From Terriglobia bacterium (GTDB taxonomy: Bacteria; Acidobacteriota; Terriglobia; JAIQFV01), in the NCBI GenBank assembly GCA_020073085.1, contig JAIQFV010000002.1, positions 195,586 through 259,585 on the forward strand: a stretch of 64,000 nucleotides of DNA, written 5' to 3'. Positions 34,344-42,015 of this stretch are shown here, piece by piece. Under the pieces are notes generated by a model. It did no database searches and was not told where the DNA came from. It worked only from the letters and a program-made list of their open reading frames with translations. The position numbers were made by a program, and so were the translations under genes. Position 1 is the first letter of the stretch. Every line of letters starts with the position of its first letter.

Positions 34344-34805
34344 CTATCGGCCGAGGGGCATTAAAAGATCGACTTGGCCCGGTTTCGCATCTTTTGAAAC
34401 GATTATAGTGCCCACGACCGACTGCCAACCGTTCGCAGTCGCTTTGAATGAGTAACTACCCGAAGGCAAGGATCCCATCTTGAATCTCCCTTGTTGGTCA
34501 GCAAGAACACCTCTGATCTTTGTTACAGTACCCGGGCCTCGAATCTCAAAAATAACCTCAACCCATGCCGGCCACTCGCCCCCTTCAGAACGGATAATAC
34601 CGCCAATCCTCCGGACAATGATCGGCTCCGGCGTCTCTGCGATGATATGTTCGATGGGTGATTTTACAAAGCCAGCATACCTCCCGCCAAATTCACGGTC
34701 GCCAAAACGGGAATAGCCGGCTCCAACACCGGTATTGCCGTGACGGAAACATCCACCGAGTCCCAACAGGAACAAGACTAGCACCGCACTCAGCCACCTT
34801 GACAT
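34344..34805 (-). CDS. Lipoprotein with carboxypeptidase-regulatory-like domain
   Basis: This 153-residue protein has signal peptide MSRWLSAVLVLFLLGLGGC with lipobox LGGC (Cys19), so it is probably anchored to a membrane by lipidation. The C-terminal half (IRGPGTVTKIRGVLADQQGRFKMGSLPSGSYSFKATANGWQSVVGTIIV) matches the CarboxypepD_reg/SdrD-B beta-sandwich pattern with the typical D-x-G-x-F ... L-P-x-G-x-Y. Structural or adhesive role only inferred. It shares a cassette interval with vapBC, with no recognisable attC between. Confidence 0.75.
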   Translation of the reverse strand: MSRWLSAVLVLFLLGLGGCFRHGNTGVGAGYSRFGDREFGGRYAGFVKSPIEHIIAETPEPIIVRRIGGIIRSEGGEWPAWVEVIFEIRGPGTVTKIRGVLADQQGRFKMGSLPSGSYSFKATANGWQSVVGTIIVSKDAKPGQVDLLMPLGR

Positions 34806-34821
34806 GACTTTGCTCTCGTCC

Positions 34822-34888
34822 GCCTAACGACCAACGCGTCATCCGGGACTCCGCTCTTTGGGCTGGTCGGGTGCATGCGCGGTTTGAT
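34822..34888 (-). other. attC site, common array type
   Basis: The core GCCTAAC (34822-34828) is opposed by GTTTGAT (34882-34888). Arms CGCGTCATCCGGGA and CTGGTCGGGTGCATGCGCGG match the array's common type. Confidence 0.85.
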
Positions 34889-34969
34889 GTCGCCACTCGA
34901 CGCCAGCCAGCCTTATCCCCGGGGGATCGTGTCACCCTGGGCCAGGCTTTCCGGATCGAGACGGAATCG

Positions 34970-35452
34970 TCACTTGGCCGGGGGCACTGCCGGCGCGAGA
35001 GGCGTTCTGGAGTACATACCAACCGGATGGCCAGCCGGATCGAGGACGAGGGCGATGGCGCCGGTGCCGTCCGGCAGGTTGAAGGGGAACCCGGGGACGA
35101 CGGTTCCCCCCAGCTCCTTCGACTTCTTGCAGCTGGCCTGGATGTCGGTCACCTGAACATAGACCACTCCGTTGAACCCGCTGATCTTGCCTTCCGCAAC
35201 TCGCAGCGTCCCGATCGCCGCGCCACCCGCGACAATCTCGACCGCCTGATCAGTTCCCTGCACCGGGGTAAATTTCCAATCGAAGAGCTTGCCGTAGAAC
35301 TCCTTGGATTGCGGTAGATTGGTCGTGGTGATGTCGAACCAGGCGATACGGCCGGGGCCGACGTCCGCCGGGGCCGACTTGGGGGGACTTGACTGAAGCT
35401 GTCCGGTCATGAGAGTTAGGGCTACGGTCATGGCCAAAATCGCATTTCGCAT
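34970..35452 (-). CDS. Exported VOC/glyoxalase-fold protein
   Basis: This 160-residue protein starts at the ATG at 35452 (MRNAILAMTVALTLMTGQL, signal peptide). The longer frame to 35533 runs through the upstream attC. The VOC signature is GRIAWFDITTTNLPQSKEFYGKLFDWKFTPV, then GGAAIGTLRVAEG, VVYVQVTDIQASCKKSKELGGTVVPGFPF and ALVLDPAGHPVGMY. Two beta-alpha-beta-beta-beta units are apparent. These folds include glyoxalases, dioxygenases and resistance proteins; the actual activity is unknown. An exported VOC protein is uncommon. Confidence 0.85.
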   Translation of the reverse strand: MRNAILAMTVALTLMTGQLQSSPPKSAPADVGPGRIAWFDITTTNLPQSKEFYGKLFDWKFTPVQGTDQAVEIVAGGAAIGTLRVAEGKISGFNGVVYVQVTDIQASCKKSKELGGTVVPGFPFNLPDGTGAIALVLDPAGHPVGMYSRTPLAPAVPPAK

Positions 35453-35472
35453 CGGTGTTCTCCTTATAGTCC

Positions 35473-35660
35473 ATCTAACGGATTGGAGCGGCGCGGCATG
35501 CCGATGTTGTGATACGGACCCACCTTTGATCAATTCGCGGATGAATTCCGCTGACTATGTTGTACTTGGATTTCTCAACGCTCGATGACGAAATTGCAGC
35601 CGTCCTCGCCACGTCCGCCAGAGCGACGGGTCAGCTCGTGTGCGCGCTTTTACGTTGGGC
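35473..35660 (-). other. attC recombination site (188 bp, long form)
   Basis: Both cores are exact consensus: ATCTAAC at 35473-35479 and GTTGGGC at 35654-35660. Terminal arms include AACGGATTGGAGCGGCGC and GCGCGCTTTTACGTT. The last ten codons and stop of the DUF1801 gene lie inside it. Confidence 0.75.
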
Positions 35661-36056
35661 TTCTTTAAAAGCCTTGGCAAAGATCTTCTTGAGAACCTCT
35701 GCATTCACATCGCTCAGCGATTTAAGATACAGGCATCCTTTGCCCCTTTTGTACTTCCCGAGCTTGGAAAGTTCATCCTCAACTTTATTCAGTCCGCCCA
35801 TCAAATAGATGCTGATGTTCTGTTTTCTGGGCGCGAAGCCGATCATGACAGTGTCTCCTTCTCGTCCGCTCTCATAAACATAGTGATATGTTCCAAACCC
35901 GATGATGGCGCTTCCCCACAGGACAGGTTCACATTTCGAGACCTTCTGCATGATTTCAAGAATGGCAAAGCAATCGGCTCGCAAAGGATCGTCTTTGATT
36001 TTGTTCAAGAAAGCCGTCACACTGCTCTTTGTCGGTTTGGTTTTGTTTTCTGCCAT
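35631..36056 (-). CDS. DUF1801 protein
   Basis: This 141-residue protein of the DUF1801/YdhG-like type shows SSVTAFLNKIKDDPLRADCFAILEIMQKVSKCEPVLWGSAIIGFGTYHYVYESGREGDTVMIGFAPRKQNISIYLMGG and KLGKYKRGKGCLYLKSLSDVN. This is the characteristic WG-x-I-GFG-x-Y and R-K-x-x-I-x-L-Y core of the SufE/IscU-like 'YdhG' fold family. Soluble, function unknown. It is bordered by two attC sites and is a textbook single-gene cassette. Confidence 0.88.
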   Translation of the reverse strand: MAENKTKPTKSSVTAFLNKIKDDPLRADCFAILEIMQKVSKCEPVLWGSAIIGFGTYHYVYESGREGDTVMIGFAPRKQNISIYLMGGLNKVEDELSKLGKYKRGKGCLYLKSLSDVNAEVLKKIFAKAFKEAQRKSAHTS

Positions 36057-36075
36057 GGAGTAATCCTTTCTCAGG

Positions 36076-36127
36076 GCCTGACGGCCTGGCGCTCAGCCGC
36101 CCGTCGGTCTGCAGCGCCTTGTTAACC
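36076..36127 (-). other. attC recombination site (short)
   Basis: The core GCCTGAC at 36076 and GTTAACC at 36121-36127 enclose complementary arms GGCCTGGCGCTCAGCCG and GGTCTGCAGCGCCTT. It lies between the beta-lactamase-like and DUF1801 genes. Confidence 0.75.
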
Positions 36128-36160
36128 CGCACGGGGCGTCGCCTATCGGGCGATCGCACT

Positions 36161-37057
36161 CTATGGAACCTCAACGGCTTTTTGCTTCGCCCAGATCGCT
36201 CGAAAGGCTTGCTCTCTTTGGGTCACGTACTTCTTGTAGCCCTCGGGATCGATGAATGCCGTCAGGACGCCTTCTTTCAGCCGCGCGTATTTGGTTTCCA
36301 TGTCGAAGTAGCTGCCGTGGGCGCCGAGAAAGTAATGGCAAGGCAAGGATCTCAGTACTCGGAACGTGCGTTCATAGTCTTGGGCGATCCGAGGATAGAG
36401 GGAGTTGGCGACGAGTTTGTACCCGTCGTTCACGTTCGGGCTGCCAATGATTACAACGTTGTAAGTCTTCCCGCCTTCCCTCACCTTCATCGTCCATGTC
36501 GTGCAGCCCTTTGTGTGTCCGGGGGTGAGATGCGCGACGAGCACCGCATTTCCAAGCTTCACTATATCGCCGTCATGCAGGACGCGGTCTACCTTCGTGG
36601 CCGCGTAGAGAGAGGTCGCCGCGTTGCCATATTGAAAATCACCCTTGCCTCCCGATTCGACCACAGGGACATCGGCGTCCATCACCATGTACTTGGCCCC
36701 GGTGATCTGTTTGATCAACGCGCTGCCTGCATCGTGGTCAAAGTGCGCATGGCTGATCAAAAGGATCTTGATGTCATTGAAATTAAATCCCAGCTTCTCG
36801 ACGCTGGCTCGAAGGAGCGGAACGTTGGCTTCGAGATCACTATTGATAAGGATGTGCCCCTTCGGAGTCGTGATCAAATAGTTCGCGAGGCCTTTGCTTC
36901 CGACATAGTACAGGTTTTGAGCGATGCGGAACGGGGGAAAGGGCTCAGTCCACTCCGGGTCGTTCTGCGCGATCGAGTTGCCAGCGAAAGCGAAGACCGC
37001 CAGCAACGTCCCTAACAGAACGTTCGTTACACGGGACCGGTTGTAGTGTTGGGTCAC
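36161..37057 (-). CDS. Subclass B3-type metallo-beta-lactamase (cassette cargo)
   Basis: This 298-residue exported zinc hydrolase has signal peptide NVLLGTLLAVFAFAGNSIAQ. The zinc ligands are all present: ISHAHFDHDAG (HxHxDH, sites 1 and 2), HLTPGHTKGCTTW (His) and LGAHGSYFDM (His near the C-terminus). Other B3-like marks are NLYYVGSKGLANYLITTPKGHILINSDLEANVPL and GSPNVNDGYKLVAN, where Ser replaces the Cys of B1/B2 enzymes. This pattern is close to environmental B3 beta-lactamases, but B3-fold lactonase-like relatives also exist, so hydrolysis of beta-lactams is likely, not proven. It is flanked by attC sites. Confidence 0.88.
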   Translation of the reverse strand: MTQHYNRSRVTNVLLGTLLAVFAFAGNSIAQNDPEWTEPFPPFRIAQNLYYVGSKGLANYLITTPKGHILINSDLEANVPLLRASVEKLGFNFNDIKILLISHAHFDHDAGSALIKQITGAKYMVMDADVPVVESGGKGDFQYGNAATSLYAATKVDRVLHDGDIVKLGNAVLVAHLTPGHTKGCTTWTMKVREGGKTYNVVIIGSPNVNDGYKLVANSLYPRIAQDYERTFRVLRSLPCHYFLGAHGSYFDMETKYARLKEGVLTAFIDPEGYKKYVTQREQAFRAIWAKQKAVEVP

Positions 37058-37160
37058 GTTTTACACCTCCACGCGGCCGAAACCCTCTCGTTTGCGGAGT
37101 TCGTCGGCTGCGTCGTTGATTACTGCGGCCTGACGTCGAAGCGCAGCGGCAAGCACAGTA

Positions 37161-37220
37161 CAACCAACGCGGCGAAGCCGGCACCGAAAAGTGTTCATCC
37201 ACCGCCGCGGGTGTTTAGGC
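37161..37220 (-). other. Putative attC recombination site
   Basis: ACCAACGCGGCG and CGCCGCGGGTGTTTAGGC pair imperfectly across about 60 bp. The methyltransferase stop lies in the TTTAGGC end. The cores deviate from consensus. Confidence 0.5.
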
Positions 37221-37994
37221 CGCCGCGCGAAACTGAACCACAAGTTCGGGGCCGGTCCCGTAGGCCTCGCCGCCGTAGCCGCCCCATCGACCGATGATCT
37301 CAAACCCGTGCCCCGTGATGAGACGCTCAAATTCCCCAGGGAAGTAGCACCGCATTGCCAAGTTGAAAACAACGGTCTCCGCCAACTCGCCTCCATTGCG
37401 AACACGATAGATCAAATCCGGGTAAATGACCAGATTCTCCGGGTCGACCTTCCCCTTCCGATGGTGACAAGTTACGACCTCGGTACCCGTGGCGACCTCC
37501 CAGTCAAGAACCTCCACGGGATCCGACCAGGCGCGAACAAGCGCTTCGCGATTCGGGTACCGTGGGTTGAAGACGTTGAGTATACACGTGGCGCCCGCCG
37601 AAAGATGGGTCCCAATACCATGGAACAACCCGGCCACGTCTTCATCGGTTACCAGATTCTGCAGCACGCGGTACGGGGCGATGATCAGATCGAATGTCCT
37701 CCCCAAATCCAATTGGGTGATGTCGCCGAGTTCCACGACGGCCCGATGGGGAGGGATCGCTGCCTCTGACAGCTTTGCACGGCAGATCGACAACATCGCC
37801 TCCGAGAGTTCGATCCCATGAATGAAGCGGCAGAAACGGGACAGGGGCAGAGTGACCCGGCCTGTCCCGCACCCCAGATCGAGGACACTGGCGTTCTCAT
37901 GGCTGAGGCGCGAGACATAAAAAGGGACGTCGTTCAGCGGCTCCCGATCTAAGTCATAAAACCTGGCAACTTCAGCCCTGGGATCTCGGGTCAT
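37215..37994 (-). CDS. Class I SAM-dependent methyltransferase (cassette)
   Basis: This 259-residue methyltransferase starts MTRDPRAEVARFYDLDREPLNDVPFY. Motif I is SVLDLGCGTGRVTLPLSRF (about residues 37-55), then IHGIELSEAMLSI (acidic ribose contact), DLIIAPYRVLQNL and CILNVFNPRYPN. The C-terminal beta region (YFPGEFERLITGHGFEIIGRWGGYGGE) matches Methyltransf_25-type enzymes. The substrate is unknown. The start is 13 bp from the attC at 38007-38080 and the stop is within the next site. Confidence 0.88.
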   Translation of the reverse strand: MTRDPRAEVARFYDLDREPLNDVPFYVSRLSHENASVLDLGCGTGRVTLPLSRFCRFIHGIELSEAMLSICRAKLSEAAIPPHRAVVELGDITQLDLGRTFDLIIAPYRVLQNLVTDEDVAGLFHGIGTHLSAGATCILNVFNPRYPNREALVRAWSDPVEVLDWEVATGTEVVTCHHRKGKVDPENLVIYPDLIYRVRNGGELAETVVFNLAMRCYFPGEFERLITGHGFEIIGRWGGYGGEAYGTGPELVVQFRAAA

Positions 37995-38006
37995 AGAGTC
38001 TCGTCA

Positions 38007-38080
38007 GCCTAACGTCCAGCGTGTCACCTGACGGCGTGCTTTTGCTCTTTGAGCCGGTCGAGTGCACGCTCGGGTTAGCC
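38007..38080 (-). other. attC site, common array type (best example)
   Basis: The core GCCTAAC (38007-38013) is opposed by GTTAGCC (38074-38080). Arms GCGTGTCACCTGACGGCGTG and GAGCCGGTCGAGTGCACGC fold into an imperfect hairpin with a T-rich middle. Confidence 0.9.
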
Positions 38081-38095
38081 TGATACGACGAGCCA

Positions 38096-38485
38096 TTACT
38101 CCACACGCCCAAGCTGTTCCAGGACTTGTGCCAGACCCTCTTCGGCTGTCTCGCTCCCGCCGAGCAAGATCGCCTTTCGGAAATATGGCTCAGCTTCCGC
38201 GGGTTTGTCCAAGACCGCATCAAGGAAGCGCCCAATCGACTCGTGTGCCTCAATGCTGCTCGGTTCATATTCCAACGCCGTATGGTAACTCATAAGGGCA
38301 TCCTCGGGCGAATAAGGAGCTTCTTCGTCACTCAGCTGGATCAGGTCACCACGCAGGATCCATAGGCGCGCCGACTGCGGGAAAATCTTGAGACCCTCTT
38401 CGATCATATGCAGAGCAGTTGGTGTGGCCTTCCCGTGGACGGCCACATCTGCGCGGATGGCTTCGATCAATTCGATCTCGGTCAT
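38096..38485 (-). CDS. Small TPR-repeat protein (cassette)
   Basis: This 129-residue soluble protein starts MTEIELIEAIRADVAVHGKATP. Helical TPR units are ALHMIEEGLKIFPQSARLWILRGDLIQLS, EDALMSYHTALEYEPSSIEAHESIGRFLDAVL and EAEPYFRKAILLGGSETAEEGLAQVLEQL. These are two to three consecutive TPRs with the conserved W-x-x-x-G and A-x-x-x-Y-x-x-A-L spacing. It probably mediates protein contact. It lies tightly between two attC sites. Confidence 0.82.
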   Translation of the reverse strand: MTEIELIEAIRADVAVHGKATPTALHMIEEGLKIFPQSARLWILRGDLIQLSDEEAPYSPEDALMSYHTALEYEPSSIEAHESIGRFLDAVLDKPAEAEPYFRKAILLGGSETAEEGLAQVLEQLGRVE

Positions 38486-38496
38486 GGCTTTGAACA

Positions 38497-38603
38497 GCCT
38501 AATGTCAGAGTTGACCGGGCGCGGCGACTACCTTCAACCGTCGATTCAATCAGTCTAGTTGAGAAACCCGCTCCCCGCGCTCCGGTCCAACGATTGGTTC
38601 GGC
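38497..38603 (-). other. attC recombination site
   Basis: GCCTAAT at 38497-38503 and GTTCGGC at 38597-38603 bound arms GAGTTGACCGGGCGCGG and CCGCGCTCCGGTCCAACG, which pair well. Confidence 0.78.
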
Positions 38604-38614
38604 GTGAGCGAAAG

Positions 38615-39145
38615 CTAGCCCCGGGCCTCCTTGGCGCGCCTTGACCACTGCCAAAGGCCACCCGTAATCTCGGCGGGCAAGCGATAGCCCAGCTGTCGGG
38701 CGAGCATGACAATCTGACCGCGATGATGACCTTCATGAGCGACGAAATAGGTTAGGACATGCCCGACGTCGAGGGGAAGGTTTCGCCAGATATACGACGA
38801 GGAGGCGGGGATCACGCCGCCTCGGTCACAACCGAGCGTCAGCAAACTGAGAATGCCGCGGCTGCTGTGACTCAGTGCTGGAATCAGCTCCTTCGGTCCA
38901 ACCTGGTGTCGATTGACGGCTCGCGGCACCGCGATGCCGTGTTCCTTGCCTAACGTCTTGATCCACATGCACCGCGCATTGTGGATGTGCCCGGCAATCA
39001 TCCGCACGGTTCGTCGGGGCGCCCCCGGCACGGTGGCTCCCCATAGCTCGGAGGGTAAATGCTCGAAGAGGAAGACGGTGACGCGGTTGTTGGTTCTCCA
39101 CGCGGCAAGCAGCATATCCCGCTGGTCAAGTGCAGATTGCATCAC
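38615..39145 (-). CDS. DinB-like metal-binding four-helix protein
   Basis: This 176-residue protein carries the DinB/DUF664 His-triad pattern: IAGHIHNARCMW (about residues 51-62, first His) and YFVAHEGHHRGQIVMLARQLGY (about 133-154, HxxxHHR). The four-helix bundle binds a divalent metal; family members include thiol-dependent (mycothiol/bacillithiol-type) transferases and stress proteins (family knowledge). The exact reaction is unknown. The gene starts a few bp from a half attC and ends at a complete one. Confidence 0.88.
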   Translation of the reverse strand: MMQSALDQRDMLLAAWRTNNRVTVFLFEHLPSELWGATVPGAPRRTVRMIAGHIHNARCMWIKTLGKEHGIAVPRAVNRHQVGPKELIPALSHSSRGILSLLTLGCDRGGVIPASSSYIWRNLPLDVGHVLTYFVAHEGHHRGQIVMLARQLGYRLPAEITGGLWQWSRRAKEARG

Positions 39146-39164
39146 AACTCTCCCAGAGTGATCG

Positions 39165-39202
39165 AACTGACGCCGAACGACGGGTGCACGCGCGGGTTAG
39201 GC
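39165..39202 (-). other. Half attC site, common array type
   Basis: Only the right half (CGGGTGCACGCGCGGGTTAG plus GC) of the common attC remains. The left arm GCGTCACCCG... is absent and replaced by the leader of the DinB-like gene. It is probably a non-functional recombination scar. Confidence 0.75.
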
Positions 39203-39242
39203 TCTTGAATTCCCCGCGCTGTCATTGCGCCAAGGGTAACTC

Positions 39243-40068
39243 TTAGGGTCGCTCGCTCTTTATCGCCAGGGGTCGGACATCTTTAACAAGTGCCGCTAAG
39301 AATTCCTCGCGATGCGTGACGATCGCAAAATGACCCGCATGCTCAATGAGAATGAGTTTCTTCTTCGGCGCTTTCACGACATTATAATATTCCACCGCTA
39401 CCGATGTGGGCGTGACCATGTCTTCTTTGCCCTGAATCACGAAAAACGGCACCTTGAATGTATTGGCGGTGGTTGGCAACTCGGTGGCCAGCATCGCACT
39501 AAGCGTGGTGCGCCCGGAGTAGCTCATGCCGTCGCCCAGCGTTTTCATATACTCTTCAGTAAACTCCGGATTTGATCGAACAATCTGCCCCAGTTCTTCA
39601 AACCACCTGCCATCATCGGGTGACATATAGGGGTTGCGCATCCTCCACCAGGAAAAATACTGCGCCGCGTTGGTTGGGTCCGGCGTGCCAATCGCCTGCA
39701 ATTGCTCTACCCTCATGCGGTCATCATCGGCGCGTGCTTTGGCGAGAAGAAAATCGAACTGCGCTTGAATGTTGGCCCGCCAGCTTCCTACCTGTCCCGT
39801 GCCAATATAGGCGGCAAACAAATCCGGACGGCAAAGAAGACTGCGCGTCACCTGGCCCGCCATGCACGATCAATAGGACGGGATTGGCGCGACTCGCACC
39901 GCGAATTGTGATCCACTGCTCGATGCCACCCAGGGTGACAAAGCGTGTTTCTTGAATTGCCGGGGCAATTGGGATTCCTAAATGGGCGGCCTGCGCGGCA
40001 TTCGACAGCCCTAGACCGGTTACAATCAGTAGCAAACTAAGACTTTTATTAATTTGAGGGAACGACAT
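39243..40068 (-). pseudogene. Alpha/beta hydrolase (proline-iminopeptidase-like) with deleted catalytic core
   Basis: The N-terminal piece (40068 down to about 39860) has signal peptide [20 protein letters not shown], then [22 protein letters not shown] (oxyanion-hole HGGPG). It then joins directly, out of frame, to a piece reading [17 protein letters not shown]...FFVIQGKEDMVTPTS (Asp) and LILIEHAGHFAI (His). The intervening roughly 90 residues, including the GHSWG nucleophile elbow, are missing and the frame is broken. The gene is therefore inactivated by an internal deletion. A signal peptide suggests the ancestor was exported. Confidence 0.85.
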
Positions 40069-40210
40069 GCGGTGGATCTCTCCATTACCTTGGGAATATC
40101 AGGATGCGCGGGAATGCTCATGTTTTTCAGTGCCTCGGGTTGCACATTCCTTTCGCAAGACGCGTTTAATTGGTGCCTGTCGCCACTTTCGCAAGGCGGC
40201 GGGCTCGTTC

Positions 40211-40266
40211 GCCTAAAGGCTTGACGATGAGCCGCACGCCTTTTCCGCCGGCTCCATCGCTTGGCT
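40211..40266 (-). other. Putative degenerate attC site
   Basis: GCCTAAAGGCTTGACGATGAG and the partner GGCTCCATCGCTTGGCT pair across a short loop. The cores GCCTAAA and CTTGGCT are each one base from acceptable cores. It lies between the ankyrin-like gene and the broken hydrolase. Confidence 0.5.
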
Positions 40267-40292
40267 GGGCAGCGTGTTCATAAGCCAGGGAT

Positions 40293-40976
40293 TCAGCGGC
40301 CAAGCCTAGCTTCATATTTTTTGAAGAGAGTAATGACATCCTTATGCACATTTGAGGCGTACGAATGCTTGCTCGTTTCGAATAGTTCGCGGGGAGAACT
40401 TCCTCCGTAAATGTTCGCCCTGCTAGTCAGATCGGCTCCCGATGCAATTAGAAAATCCACGATTTCGGCCAAATTCCATGGAACAACTTGCCTGTATGAC
40501 TCCACTCCGTTGGTACCCGCATAATGCAGGAGCGTCGCGCTGTGGCCGTACTGTGATCTCTCGCGAGTCAACTCAGGGGTTTCTCCAATGAGTCCCTTCA
40601 ATAAGGACAGATTTCCAGAAAGCATTGTGTTAACGGCTTTCTCGAACTGCACATTCGACCGTCTGTTAGCGATAGAATCCACGTCATTCCAGTCCTTGAA
40701 TCCGTATTCCCTGGCGATGGTGGTTCTTCCATCGTCGATACTGAAAACATGGTTCAGGATCCATTCATCAGGTTTTCCAACCCAATCCGGGTGCCAAGAA
40801 CCGATCTGAAAACAGACCGAATCATCTCGATTGTGATGGGCTTCCGTCAGCCTGTCTGCCTGAAGCTCGAGCTGTCTTCTCACCGGCAACGAATAGAAAC
40901 CCCCAGTGAATACGTCCGCGTATAGGTTACGTATCTTCTGAACCTTTGGATCCACATACATGTAATCGTTGCTCAT
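40293..40976 (-). CDS. Ankyrin-repeat-like protein (227 aa)
   Basis: This is a 227-residue soluble protein. The first 100 residues (RRQLELQADRLTEAHH, IAREYGFKDWNDVD) resemble the leader found in bacterial ankyrin proteins where a stretch 'ARxYGFxSW' precedes the repeats. The ankyrin-type segment is SLLKGLIGETPELTRERSQYGHSATLLHYAGTNG and IVDFLIASGADLTSRANIYGG. Only two to three repeats are recognisable and the C-terminus stops soon after, so it could be truncated. Protein interaction role inferred. Confidence 0.65.
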   Translation of the reverse strand: MSNDYMYVDPKVQKIRNLYADVFTGGFYSLPVRRQLELQADRLTEAHHNRDDSVCFQIGSWHPDWVGKPDEWILNHVFSIDDGRTTIAREYGFKDWNDVDSIANRRSNVQFEKAVNTMLSGNLSLLKGLIGETPELTRERSQYGHSATLLHYAGTNGVESYRQVVPWNLAEIVDFLIASGADLTSRANIYGGSSPRELFETSKHSYASNVHKDVITLFKKYEARLGR

Positions 40977-40991
40977 CCGGTTTCCTCGGCC

Positions 40992-41237
40992 TTGGAAATG
41001 TTGCCGTTTGCCGCTGCCATGGAGTTGGAAGACCTACCCCCCAGGATTCGAAAGCACATTGCGAATCGGATTCAACACCTCAGCAACGAAGCACGGCCAT
41101 TCAGCTGTGAAAAGCTGTCCGGCCAGGACAAATTCCGTATTCGTCACCGCGATTACCGCATCCTGTATGCAATCCATGACGACGAAGGCTCGATCGTTAT
41201 CGTGAAGCTCGGTCACCGTCGTGAAGTGCACCGATGA
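40992..41237 (+). CDS. relE: RelE/ParE-family toxin-like gene, reversed relative to the array
   Basis: An open plus-strand frame encodes MELEDLPPRIRKHIANRIQHLS, then CEKLSGQDKFRIRHRDYRILYAIHDDEGSIVIVKLGHRREVHR. This is the hallmark RelE C-terminus (KLSG...RIR-x-x-x-YRI-x-Y...V-x-x-GHRREV-x-R). The start is TTG at 40992 or ATG at 41019; the usual first beta-strand is short or altered. No antitoxin gene is adjacent on either side, so it is an orphan or a remnant. Opposite orientation to neighbouring cassettes is unusual. It ends 9 bp before an attC. Confidence 0.75.
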   Translation: MEMLPFAAAMELEDLPPRIRKHIANRIQHLSNEARPFSCEKLSGQDKFRIRHRDYRILYAIHDDEGSIVIVKLGHRREVHR

Positions 41238-41245
41238 ACGACGTC

Positions 41246-41321
41246 GGTCTAAGGTCTGGCGCGTCACCCGCCCGGCGAGCTTGTGTTTCTCGCGCCGGTC
41301 GGGTCCACGCGCGGGTTAGGC
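41246..41321 (-). other. attC site, common array type
   Basis: The core GTCTAAG and GTTAGGC (41315-41321) bound arms GGCGCGTCACCCGCCCGGCG and CGCGCCGGTCGGGTCCACGC. The HigA stop codon lies inside the GCCTAAC core. Confidence 0.88.
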
Positions 41322-41681
41322 GGCGACGTAGGGTTGAATGAGTATTTCGGCCGGAATGTCGAGACCTGCGTGCAATCGCCTTATCATCTCCAATGACAAG
41401 GGCCGCCTGCGGTTGAGGACCTCCGCCACCCGCGCCCTGCTTCCTATGTAAGGCTCAATATCACGACGGGACAACCCCCGACTTTCCATGTAATAACGGA
41501 TCGCTTCGATGGGATCCGGGGCGGGGATGGAGTAATGCTGTCGTTCATAAGCCTCCACCAGCGTCGTTAACACTTCCAAACGATCTCCCGAGGGGGTGTT
41601 TGGCGTCGAGTCAAAGAGACGCTTAATCTCCCCCAGTGCAGCGGTGTAATCAGCCTCGGTTTTGATAGGACGGACGTTCAT
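41316..41681 (-). CDS. higA: HigA-type HTH antitoxin
   Basis: This 121-residue antitoxin has N-terminal NVRPIKTEADYTAALGEIKRLFDSTPNTPSGDRLEVLTTLVEAYERQHY, the HigA leader pattern. An XRE helix-turn-helix follows: IRYYMESRGLSRRDIEPYIGSRARVAEVLNRRRPLSLEMIRRLHAGLDIPAEILIQ. It pairs with the HigB gene 9 bp upstream (toxin-first order, typical of higBA). The stop overlaps the attC core, so higBA is a two-gene cassette. Confidence 0.92.
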   Translation of the reverse strand: MNVRPIKTEADYTAALGEIKRLFDSTPNTPSGDRLEVLTTLVEAYERQHYSIPAPDPIEAIRYYMESRGLSRRDIEPYIGSRARVAEVLNRRRPLSLEMIRRLHAGLDIPAEILIQPYVAA

Positions 41682-41690
41682 ACCCTCTCC

Positions 41691-41984
41691 TCAAATCAAG
41701 CTTCCATCAATCTTGTCGCACTCCGAATGGGTCCCAACAAACCGGATGTAAACAATACCAAACTGATACTGTACCGCCACCACCAGGCGGTATTGGTTGC
41801 CCTTAATATTGAACACGACCCGGTTCTTAGCGAGGATGCTGGCGTTACGATATACGCTCTTGAGGTCCGCTGGTGATTTCCATGTGGCATGTACGGCATC
41901 TTGATACCAAGCCTGCAACGCCTGCCGTGCATGGGGATGCCTTTCCCAGAAGCGTCGCAAGGTCTTGAGAGCAATCACTCGCAC
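41691..41984 (-). CDS. higB: HigB-type mRNA interferase toxin
   Basis: This protein of about 97 residues starts from the GTG at 41984 (VRVIALKTLRRFWERHPHARQALQAWYQD), the conserved HigB start. The upstream ATG at 42041 would add 19 unrelated residues. The core is WKSPADLKSVYRNASILAKNRVVFNIKGNQYRLVVAVQYQFGIVYIRFVGTHSECDKI, the full RelE-superfamily HigB signature. The role is ribosome-dependent mRNA cleavage, neutralised by HigA (family knowledge). Confidence 0.92.
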   Translation of the reverse strand: MRVIALKTLRRFWERHPHARQALQAWYQDAVHATWKSPADLKSVYRNASILAKNRVVFNIKGNQYRLVVAVQYQFGIVYIRFVGTHSECDKIDGSLI

Positions 41985-42015
41985 GAGAATATTGTATGCT
42001 GCTCCCAAATGGGGA

